Shown: in pieces, positions 52,854 through 59,776 of the stretch
Layout: each line of letters opens with the position of its first letter
How positions within the stretch are numbered: the first letter of the stretch is position 1
Source of the DNA: Cohnella nanjingensis
Lineage (GTDB): Bacteria > Bacillota > Bacilli > Paenibacillales > Paenibacillaceae
Direction: 5' to 3'
NCBI RefSeq assembly: GCF_014212125.1
Contig: NZ_JACJVP010000018.1
Coordinates: 18,817 to 82,816 of the forward strand
Length of the DNA: 64,000 bases
Made by a program: the position numbers and the translations under genes
The notes under the pieces: model-generated
What the model saw: the letters and a program-made list of their open reading frames with translations, nothing else
The model's database searches: none
What the model was told of the DNA's origin: nothing

Positions 52854-53586
52854 AGTAGCGATTATTACGGGCGCGGCAGGCGGCATGGGCAAAGCGGACG
52901 CTATTCTGTTCGCCAAGGAAGGCGCCAAAGTCGCCATCACCGACATTCAAGAAGACAAGATTCAAGCCGTCGTGGCGGAGATCCGCGAGAGCGGCGGGGA
53001 AGCGATCGGCTTCGCGCACAACGTCGCTTCGGAGGAGGATTGGGCTCGCGTCGTATCCGAGACCCTCTCGCAATTCGGCAAGATCGACATTCTCGTCAAC
53101 AATGCCGGCATCTCCAGCACCGTTCCGTTCATGGATACGACGGTCGATCTGTGGAACAAGATCATGTCCGTCAACTTGACGAGCATCTTCCTCGGCCAGA
53201 AGGCGGTCCTGCCGCATATGATCGAGAACGGCGGAGGCTCTATCGTCAATATCTCGTCGATCGCGGGCCTGACCGGCGGCAGCGGGGCCGGCGCCTACAC
53301 CGCGAGCAAAGGGGCCGTGCGCATGCTGACCAAAGCGACGGCCATCGACTACGCGAAGCACAATATCCGCGCCAACTCCGTCCATCCGGGCTATATCGAG
53401 ACGCCGATGACGGCGGATCTGATGGCGAACGATCAGATGCGCCAATGGTTCCTGTCCCAGACGCCGCTGCCGCGCCTCGGCAAAGCCGAAGACATCGCCA
53501 AAGGCGTGCTGTTCCTGGCGTCCGACGAGTCCTCGTATATTACGGGCGTCGAGCTTCCGATCGACGGCGGTTACTACGCGCAGTAA
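52834..53586 (+). CDS. Short-chain dehydrogenase/reductase
   Basis: A 250-residue classical SDR. The cofactor motif is ITGAAGGMGKADA, ILVNNAGIS follows, and the catalytic Ser is in IVNISSIAGLTGG with the Tyr and Lys in AYTASKGAV. The C-terminus GVELPIDGGYYAQ is typical. Asp in AITDIQEDK after the second strand favours NAD(H). The substrate is unknown. CAAGGAGG precedes the ATG inside the end of the MarR gene, and translation is likely coupled. Confidence 0.93.
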   Translation: MGRLANKVAIITGAAGGMGKADAILFAKEGAKVAITDIQEDKIQAVVAEIRESGGEAIGFAHNVASEEDWARVVSETLSQFGKIDILVNNAGISSTVPFMDTTVDLWNKIMSVNLTSIFLGQKAVLPHMIENGGGSIVNISSIAGLTGGSGAGAYTASKGAVRMLTKATAIDYAKHNIRANSVHPGYIETPMTADLMANDQMRQWFLSQTPLPRLGKAEDIAKGVLFLASDESSYITGVELPIDGGYYAQ

Positions 53587-53623
53587 TGCCAACGGCTTCC
53601 GCGGCTGCATAAGAAAACCTTCC

Positions 53624-53662
53624 GATCCCCGACCGGCGCATGCCGGTTGGGGGTCTTTGTTT
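53624..53662 (+). terminator. Terminator of the MarR-SDR operon
   Basis: A 14-bp stem (GATCCCCGACCGGC, with two G-T pairs) closes a 4-nt loop, followed by TTTGTTT. Confidence 0.88.
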
Positions 53663-53775
53663 GCGAGGAGGGAACGATTCCGTGCTCGGCTTCCCCGCCT
53701 CTACTAGCGCAGGGACGGGCAGGCATGATCTCCGCGGCGTTAGGTCAAATTAAGACCGAGCAAGGAGGGAACAAG

Positions 53776-55065
53776 ATGGCATTCCGGAAAAGCAAGCGCG
53801 GGCTGCTGGCCGCCGTGATCTTGGCGTCATGCGTCGGTATCGCGCATGCCGGAGCCGCGCCGACGCCCGCGAACCCGACCGGACCTGCCGCCGAGCCGAC
53901 GGCGGCTTTCGTGCGAAGCGGAGACCTGTGGGTCAAGTCCGGCGGGGCCGAACGGCCGCTGACCCGGGGCGAATACGTGCGCAATCCGAAGTGGTCGCAT
54001 GACGGGGGCTGGATCGCGTTCACGAGAGGGAAACAGGAAGCGGAATTGTGGGTGCTGGACGTCTCGACCGGCGCGAGCCGTCAGGTGGCGACGGGTAACG
54101 GAAAGGGAAGCTACCGCTGGTCGCCAAGCGGCAGCCGTCTGGCCTACTTGGACAAGGACAGACTCTACATGCTGGAAATGCAATCGACGACGTCCCTCCC
54201 GGTACTCGCGGCTTCGGACATCGACAACTTCGCCTGGCTGCCGGACGGCACGGGCTTCCTCGCTTCGTCCTCGGCGCATCTGATCGCCGGGAGCTGGACG
54301 CCGGTGCGGATCGGGAAGATCCGGCTGCCGACGGGAAGCCGGCCGGGCGGCATCGAGACGCTCTATGTGCTGCCGGCCATGTCGAACGACTTTTTCGCCG
54401 TAGGGACGAGTACGTTCAAATGGTCGGCGGACGGCAAGTGGATCGCGTTCATCGCCCATCCCACCGCATCCCTGTCGGCCGATGCCGACTATCTATGCGT
54501 GTTGTCGGCGGACGGCCGAACGTTCAAGCAGATCGATCAGATGCTGGCGTACGAGGAATGGTTCTCTTGGGGACTGCAAGGGGAGAAGCTTGCCTACATC
54601 GCGGGCGTCGGAAGGGAGACCACGCAAGACAAGAAGCTCAAAGTCGTAGAGGCGCCGAACGGCAAGCCCGTCGTCTATACGCCTTCCGGCTTCGTGGATC
54701 AGAGCTTCGCTTGGCATGGCGACCGCCGCATCGTCGTCTCCCGGGCGCCCGAGTCGCAGTGGAGCAGCGATCCGGCCGCGCGTCCTCTGCCATTTTTGGC
54801 CGAAGTGAGCTTGGACAACGCAAGCCAGGAGAAGTTCACGTCGCCTGGTGCCGAGATCGGCGACTATCAACCGTTGGCGTTGCCTGGGCAGCGGCTCGCC
54901 TGGGTCCGCTCGAACCGAAGCGCGAAGCAGGCGGACGTCATGTTGGCGGGGAGCGACCCGGCGCAGGCCTTGCGCTGGATTCGGAATTTGGACCCCGGGA
55001 CGGACTACTACGAGCATCTGGATTGGTCGCATGTGCTTCAGTTCAAGGGGCAGCGAGGTTCTTGA
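53776..55065 (+). CDS. Secreted WD40/TolB-like beta-propeller protein
   Basis: A 429-residue exported protein. A signal peptide ends about AHAGA at residue 26. Repeated blades follow, with PKWSHDGGWIAFTRG, YRWSPSGSRLAYLDKD, FAWLPDGTGFLASSS and FKWSADGKWIAFIAH. Such WD40-like/PD40 propellers bind proteins or peptides; no enzyme motif is seen. GCAAGGAGGGAACAAG precedes the ATG, so longer upstream frames are unlikely. The next transcription unit begins at its stop codon. Confidence 0.85.
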   Translation: MAFRKSKRGLLAAVILASCVGIAHAGAAPTPANPTGPAAEPTAAFVRSGDLWVKSGGAERPLTRGEYVRNPKWSHDGGWIAFTRGKQEAELWVLDVSTGASRQVATGNGKGSYRWSPSGSRLAYLDKDRLYMLEMQSTTSLPVLAASDIDNFAWLPDGTGFLASSSAHLIAGSWTPVRIGKIRLPTGSRPGGIETLYVLPAMSNDFFAVGTSTFKWSADGKWIAFIAHPTASLSADADYLCVLSADGRTFKQIDQMLAYEEWFSWGLQGEKLAYIAGVGRETTQDKKLKVVEAPNGKPVVYTPSGFVDQSFAWHGDRRIVVSRAPESQWSSDPAARPLPFLAEVSLDNASQEKFTSPGAEIGDYQPLALPGQRLAWVRSNRSAKQADVMLAGSDPAQALRWIRNLDPGTDYYEHLDWSHVLQFKGQRGS

Positions 55066-55121
55066 TCTCGCGCGCGCGATGTGATAAGGTGAGGTTAATT
55101 TAAGGGAGGAGGTGAGGTAGG

Positions 55122-55253
55122 ATGAATCGCGAATCCGTGAATAACCGTTTGAGCCAGTTGCCTATTCAGATGGCTGGCATTATCAACGCTGGGATGGCCG
55201 ACGGGATCAGTCTGTCCATTTTCAAGCATACGGTTATTCCCATCGCGAAATGA
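55122..55253 (+). CDS. Small ORF, possible leader peptide of the ABC-F gene
   Basis: A 43-residue frame (MNRESVNNRLSQLPIQMAGI...FKHTVIPIAK) with a strong GGGAGGAGGTG ribosome site. A weak promoter candidate, TTGATC and TAAGGT at 17 bp, overlaps the end of the previous gene. An intrinsic terminator begins 30 bases after its stop, and the ABC-F gene starts 51 bases after that without a visible promoter. Many ABC-F resistance genes are controlled by ribosome stalling on a leader peptide that prevents termination. The layout fits that, although 43 residues is long for such a leader. A free-standing small protein is the alternative. Confidence 0.65.
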   Translation: MNRESVNNRLSQLPIQMAGIINAGMADGISLSIFKHTVIPIAK

Positions 55254-55283
55254 CTCCTACCTAGCCTCGACGGATTTTACCGG

Positions 55284-55315
55284 AGAGACGCGGGACATTT
55301 CCCGCGTCTCTTTTT
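55284..55315 (+). terminator. Terminator or attenuator before the ABC-F gene
   Basis: A perfect 12-bp stem (AGAGACGCGGGA) with a 4-nt loop and a TTTTT tail. It sits between the small ORF and the ABC-F start. A short CGG/CCG hairpin just upstream is the only visible competitor. Confidence 0.93.
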
Positions 55316-55366
55316 CGTTTGGAAGACGGCGCAGGTCAGGGGTCCATCCTAAGGAGGAAATTCCCC

Positions 55367-57469
55367 ATGTTGATCATAAGCGCGCAACAACTGCATAAAT
55401 ACCACGGCGCCCAGCTCGTGCTGGAGAACCTCGCCCTCGAGATCCGGTCCGGCGACCGGATCGGATTGATCGGCCGCAACGGCAGCGGCAAGTCCACGCT
55501 GCTCCGCCTGCTGGCGGGACTCGACACGCCCGACGAAGGACAGCTCGCCGTTCGCAAGGATACGCGCATCGGCTATCTGGCCCAGATTCCGGAGTTGACG
55601 GACGAGACTTCCGTTTATGACGTGCTAGCCCGCGGGTACCGTCATGCCTTGGCGATAAAGGCCCGGATGACGGAGCTCGAAGCGGCCATGTCATCGCCTG
55701 AGGCGGCCGCGGACGAGCGGCGCATGACGAAGCTGCTCGGCGAATACGCGGACGCGCAGGAGCGCTTCGAGCACGAAGGCGGCTACGAGATGGAGAAGCG
55801 GATCGAGCAGGTGGCGAGCGGTCTCGGCATCGCGCGGGAGCAGCTTGGGCGCTCCTTCGCCAGCTTGTCCGGCGGGGAGAAGACGAAGGCTGCGCTGGCT
55901 TCGCTGCTCATCGAACGACCGGATCTGCTCCTGCTCGACGAGCCGACGAACCATATCGATCTGAACGGCGTCGAATGGCTGGAGCAATATTTGCGGAGCT
56001 ACGACGGGGCCTGCGTCCTCGTCTCGCACGACCGCTACTTCCTGGATCGCGTCGTGACGCAGGTGATCGAATTGGAGGACGGGGAGCTGTCCGCGTACGC
56101 GACGAACTACACGGGCTACGTGAAGGAGAAGGAAGAGCGCCTGCTCCGGGAGTTCGCGGCCTACCAGGACCAGCAGAAGAAGATCGCCAAGATGGAGGAG
56201 TCGATCAAGCGGCTCTTGACGTGGGGCAGGCAGGGCGACAACGAGAAGTTCATCAAGCGCGCGGCTTCCATGCAGAAGGCGCTCGACCGGATCGAACGGC
56301 TGAAGCGGCCGGTTCTGGACCCGCGGTCCGCGGAGTTCGCGCTGACGCTTGCGGACCGCTCGGGCAGAGACGTCGCGCAATTCGAGGGGCTGCGCAAAGC
56401 GTACGGCGAACGCGCGATCCTGGACGGGATCAGCGGGCTGCTCCGTTACGGGGAGAAGACCGTGCTCATCGGCGACAACGGCGCGGGGAAAAGCACGCTG
56501 TTCCGCCTGCTGCTGGGCGAGCTCGCGCCGGATGACGGGACGGTGTCGCTCGGCGCTCGCGTGGAGGTCGGCTATCTGGGCCAAGAAGAAGCGCCGGAGG
56601 AAGGCAAGAAGAGCGTCCTGCAGCACTTCCGGGAGGAGACGGCCGTCGAGGAGGGCGCGGCGCGGGGACTGCTCGCGCGGTATCTGCTCTTCGGGCCGGA
56701 CGTGTTCAAGCCGATCTCCAAGCTGTCCGGCGGCGAGTGGACGCGGCTGCGCCTCGCCGTGCTGATGCGGCGGAAGCCGAATCTGCTGCTGCTCGACGAG
56801 CCGACCAACCATCTGGACATCGCCTCGCGCGAGGCGCTGGAGGAGGCGCTCGACGCGTTCCCCGGCACGGTGCTCGCCATCTCGCACGACCGCTACTTCA
56901 TCAACCGGATCGCGGACGCCGTCTGGTCGCTCGGAGACGGCAAGCTCGCGACGTACATCGGCAACTTCGACGCCTACCGGGAGCAGCGCGACCGCTTGCA
57001 GCAGATGCAAGAAGGCGCGGAGGCAGTGCCCGCGGCGGCGAAGGTTGGGAAGCCGGGCAGTGGGGGCCGGACCGTGCGGATGGATGATACGGAAGGATCG
57101 GCATGCGCGGCCGAGGGATCCGACTCGGAAGGCAAGCCGGGTGTAGGGACGCAAGCTGCGACCCAGGCCGGTACGGTCGGCAAGCCGGGCCAAGAGAGCC
57201 GCGCGGGAAGGAGGCCGGCGGCACAGGGGAAAACGCAGCCGGCGGCGGTCGTGGCCGGCGCGGTCGATCCCGCGCGGCTGGAGCGCGAGATCGAAGCCGC
57301 CGAAGCGCGGTTGGCGGCGCTCGACTCGAGGCTCGCGGCAACCGACTACGCTGCGGAAGCCGAAGCGTATGAGCGGCTGTGGTCCGAGCGGGAGGCGGAG
57401 CAGCAGGCGCTGGAGCGCCTGTACGAGTCGTGGATGGCGCGGGAGCAGGAGGCGGAGTCTGCGGAGTGA
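55367..57469 (+). CDS. ABC-F family ATPase (ribosome-acting)
   Basis: A 700-residue cytosolic protein with two ATPase domains and no membrane segment. Walker A motifs are GRNGSGKST and GDNGAGKST, signatures LSGGEKTKAA and LSGGEWTRLR, and Walker B regions LLLLDEPTNHID and LLLLDEPTNHLD. The linker between domains is the charged helical pair typical of ABC-F. A low-complexity stretch and a coiled coil follow near the C-terminus (about residues 620-695), as in Uup/YdiF-like members. ABC-F proteins act at the ribosomal E site, either as translation factors or as antibiotic protectors; which applies here is open. AAGGAGGAAA precedes the ATG. Confidence 0.93.
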   Translation: MLIISAQQLHKYHGAQLVLENLALEIRSGDRIGLIGRNGSGKSTLLRLLAGLDTPDEGQLAVRKDTRIGYLAQIPELTDETSVYDVLARGYRHALAIKARMTELEAAMSSPEAAADERRMTKLLGEYADAQERFEHEGGYEMEKRIEQVASGLGIAREQLGRSFASLSGGEKTKAALASLLIERPDLLLLDEPTNHIDLNGVEWLEQYLRSYDGACVLVSHDRYFLDRVVTQVIELEDGELSAYATNYTGYVKEKEERLLREFAAYQDQQKKIAKMEESIKRLLTWGRQGDNEKFIKRAASMQKALDRIERLKRPVLDPRSAEFALTLADRSGRDVAQFEGLRKAYGERAILDGISGLLRYGEKTVLIGDNGAGKSTLFRLLLGELAPDDGTVSLGARVEVGYLGQEEAPEEGKKSVLQHFREETAVEEGAARGLLARYLLFGPDVFKPISKLSGGEWTRLRLAVLMRRKPNLLLLDEPTNHLDIASREALEEALDAFPGTVLAISHDRYFINRIADAVWSLGDGKLATYIGNFDAYREQRDRLQQMQEGAEAVPAAAKVGKPGSGGRTVRMDDTEGSACAAEGSDSEGKPGVGTQAATQAGTVGKPGQESRAGRRPAAQGKTQPAAVVAGAVDPARLEREIEAAEARLAALDSRLAATDYAAEAEAYERLWSEREAEQQALERLYESWMAREQEAESAE

Positions 57470-57482
57470 CCCGGCGAGCCAA

Positions 57483-57607
57483 TTAAGCCGTAAAATGCGT
57501 CCTAAATGGGTGTTCGTGCCCCGAAATCGGGAAATAAGCCGTAAAATGCGTCTTAAATGGGTGTTCGAGCGACGAAACCAAAAATAAGCCGCATAATACG
57601 TCTTATT
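57483..57607. repeat. Hairpin repeat array E, three copies
   Basis: The motif TAAGCCGT starts at 57484, 57535 and 57585 (51 and 50 bp apart). Arms TAAGCCGT and GCGTCTTA pair with one mismatch and one U-G around loop AAAAT; the third copy is a variant with loop ATAAT. The spacer AAATGGGTGTTCG is shared by the first two. It lies between the convergent ABC-F and FtsW-like genes. Confidence 0.75.
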
Positions 57608-57629
57608 GACGTCGGCGTGCAGGCTTAGC

Positions 57630-57668
57630 AAAAAGGGACGGCACAGGTTAGAGCCTGCGTCGTCCCTT
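57630..57668 (-). terminator. Terminator of the PadR-FtsW-like operon
   Basis: AAGGGACG pairs with CGTCCCTT, with an inner CAGG/CCTG hairpin, and on the minus strand TTTTT follows. Confidence 0.85.
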
Positions 57669-57675
57669 ATTCGAT

Positions 57676-59019
57676 TTAGTTTGTCGTTAAGGCGGGTTCC
57701 GAGCTGGGTCTGAACATGTCTTTGCGCCGATAGGCACCGAGCATGAGTCCGACAACCGCGAGTTCGATTACCGTATTGGCGTTCCAGTTCATTACCGGCA
57801 GCGTCATGCTAAGGGACGGGAGCAGCCCCGTGCACATCAGCATAGTCCATACTAGCTGGATGCCGAGTACGGCGGACAAGCTTACAACCAGCCCTTTCGC
57901 ATAGCGATCCTGCAGCTTGACGCCCATCCGAACGGTGCGGACGATGAAGAGCAGTGCGATACCCGCGACAACGATCCCGAACACCCAGCCGAGGCTGTAC
58001 ACCAGGTAGGAGTAGACGAGTTCATCCGTTACGTAGGGGAGTCTGCGGTTGGGGATGCCGAATCCTTGTCCCCACAAGCCTCCCGAACGAAGGGCTTCCA
58101 GAGAACGCAAAGTCAGGAAGCCGCGGTCATCGGCGTGCGCCCCCGGATTCAGATAAGCGTCTATACGCTGCCAGAAAGATGCCGAGTGCGTCCGGTAGAC
58201 CACGAAGTAAACAAGCGCAAGGGATAATCCGCCAAAGCTGGCAAGCAGCAATCTCCCTCTGCCGGAGACGACCAGGAGCACGGCCAAACCTACGGCGTAC
58301 ACCGTAAGATAAGCGAATGCAGGCGCCATTAAATAGAAATAAGCGGGAACGAGGATGAAGAGAACCGTTTCCTTCGCCGCCGAGAGCGCCCTCTCTCGCA
58401 GCCCTCGGGCTATCGGCTTTTTCTGCATCAGGATCCCGGCGGCCCCGATGATGAGCAAATAAGGAGATAGGGCATAGACGTTTACGCTGAATGGGCCCAA
58501 GAGCAGCCACTGCTTGGCTCCGTTCACGGCTAGGGACTGCTGATTAACCACGATCAGAAGCAGTACCGTCACGATATACAAAGGCCAGGAGTAACGGAAC
58601 AACCTGCGATAATCGGCAAAATACAGAGCGAACATAGCCGCCACGCCCGCAAATCCGAACGCCAGCTTGCGCCCGAGGGAAAGTTGTCCGTCCAACGACA
58701 GCTGCAAAGCGAACAGCGAGACGAGCCCGATCGCGATCATGCCGGCCACCAACGCGATGACGCTCCATTCCGGCTTCGGTTTATGTACGGTGTGCAGTTG
58801 TTTGCCGACCTGCTCGGGGTCCCCCATCTGGCGCAGCGCTTCTTCCAGCGCTTCCTCTTCGTTCTTGTCGCCAAGCGCTTCTCTCTCCGCCGTCAGCTCT
58901 TCCAGGTGATTGAGCATCTCGTGGCGGATCTCGGCATGCATCTCCTTGGCTCGCACCTGTGCGCATACCCGGTCAAGGAAGGCGATCACGGCGGGGTGGC
59001 GATCTAAGCTCTGGCTCAT
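57676..59019 (-). CDS. FtsW/RodA/SpoVE-like protein with N-terminal prefix domain
   Basis: A 447-residue membrane protein. The first 80 residues are a soluble helical prefix (FLDRVCAQVRAKEMHAEIRHEMLNHLEELTAE, QMGDPEQVGKQLH) like the HAAS/permease-prefix domains fused to other PadR-linked membrane proteins. The rest is a ten-helix SEDS-type transporter/polymerase fold. The conserved loop reads LRSGGLWGQGFG...LPYVTDELVYSYLVYSLGWVFG, matching the RodA GxGLxGxG and TDFIF regions. SEDS proteins polymerise peptidoglycan, but this one lacks the usual context. It overlaps padR by ATGA, so PadR probably controls it in response to an unknown stress. Confidence 0.85.
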   Translation of the reverse strand: MSQSLDRHPAVIAFLDRVCAQVRAKEMHAEIRHEMLNHLEELTAEREALGDKNEEEALEEALRQMGDPEQVGKQLHTVHKPKPEWSVIALVAGMIAIGLVSLFALQLSLDGQLSLGRKLAFGFAGVAAMFALYFADYRRLFRYSWPLYIVTVLLLIVVNQQSLAVNGAKQWLLLGPFSVNVYALSPYLLIIGAAGILMQKKPIARGLRERALSAAKETVLFILVPAYFYLMAPAFAYLTVYAVGLAVLLVVSGRGRLLLASFGGLSLALVYFVVYRTHSASFWQRIDAYLNPGAHADDRGFLTLRSLEALRSGGLWGQGFGIPNRRLPYVTDELVYSYLVYSLGWVFGIVVAGIALLFIVRTVRMGVKLQDRYAKGLVVSLSAVLGIQLVWTMLMCTGLLPSLSMTLPVMNWNANTVIELAVVGLMLGAYRRKDMFRPSSEPALTTN

Positions 59020-59348
59020 GGATGCACCTCCCCGATGACCCGGTCGACGGTCGTCCGGAACAGCGCCCACTCCTGCTGCTTCTCGCGGAGCTGCTTGCGG
59101 CCCTCGTCCGTGATCTGATAATACTTGCGCTTGCGACCGCCTTCTTCGCTCCAGTACGCTTGAACGAGCCGCTCCACCTCCAGCGCGTGAAGGATGGGGT
59201 ATAGCGTTCCTTCCTTCAACGTAAATACGCCTTCCGACTTCAGCTCGAGCTCCTTCGTCATCTCGTAGCCGTACATGTCCTTACGGCCGAGCAGCGTCAA
59301 GATGAGGATGACCGTGCTGCCCTTCATCAGCTCTTTGTTGATCTTCAT
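59016..59348 (-). CDS. PadR-family transcriptional repressor
   Basis: A 110-residue PadR protein: an N-terminal winged helix (TVILILTLLGRKDMYGYEMTKEL, FTLKEGTLYPILHALEVERLVQAYW) and a short C-terminal dimerisation helix. An inverted repeat over its -10 box points to autorepression. It overlaps the FtsW-like gene by 4 bases. PadR genes paired with prefix-domain membrane proteins are common in Firmicutes. Confidence 0.92.
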   Translation of the reverse strand: MKINKELMKGSTVILILTLLGRKDMYGYEMTKELELKSEGVFTLKEGTLYPILHALEVERLVQAYWSEEGGRKRKYYQITDEGRKQLREKQQEWALFRTTVDRVIGEVHP

Positions 59349-59370
59349 TGCATGTCTCCTAGCGGGTTAA

Positions 59371-59408
59371 GATGTTTTGATTATACATCGAATATCTATG
59401 CATTGGAA
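59371..59408 (-). promoter_or_regulatory. padR promoter with overlapping inverted repeat
   Basis: On the minus strand TTCCAA and a perfect TATAAT are 17 bp apart. A palindrome GATGT, 9-bp centre, ACATC (59371-59389) overlaps the -10 box. It resembles the ATGT-N8-ACAT boxes of PadR proteins, with one extra base in the centre. Confidence 0.65.
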
Positions 59409-59428
59409 TAGGATGTATAAAAAAAGAG

Positions 59429-59761
59429 CCGCAACCCGAAAAAATCGGGCTGCAGCTCGCCACGAGCGCGAATGAGCCGCTCTAACCCGAAAAAGTCGGG
59501 CTGCAGCTCGTCAGGAGTGCGGATGGGCCGCTCTAACCCGAAAAAGTCGGGTTAGAGCTCGTCAGGAGTGCGGATGAGCCGCTCTAACCCGAAAAAATCG
59601 GGCTGCAGCTCGTCAGGAGTGCGAATGAGCCGCTCTAACCCGAAAAAATCGGGCTGCAGCTCGCCACGAGCGCGAATGAGCCGCTCTAACTCGAAAAAGT
59701 CGGGCTGCAGCTCGTCAGGATTGCGGATGGGACACTCTAACCCGAAAAAGTCGGGTTAGAG
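59429..59761. repeat. Hairpin repeat array F, seven copies at 51 bp
   Basis: Copies start at 59429, 59480, 59531, 59582, 59633, 59684 and 59735, exactly 51 bp apart. The left arm is CTCTAACCCGA, the loop AAAAG or AAAAA, and the right arm the complement. Pairing is perfect over 11 bp in copies 3 and 7. In the others the right arm reads TCGGGCTGCAG, leaving a 5-bp core plus imperfect outer pairs. The 24-bp spacers are close copies of CTCGTCAGGAGTGCGGATGAGCCG-like sequence. The array fills the gap between padR and the phosphotransferase gene. Confidence 0.93.
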
Positions 59762-59776
59762 CTCGCCCTTCGGTCT

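Noticed and set aside
59568..59759. 63-codon repeat-protein frame in array F
   Set aside because: A by-product of the 51-bp period; it has no ribosome site and ends within the repeat.
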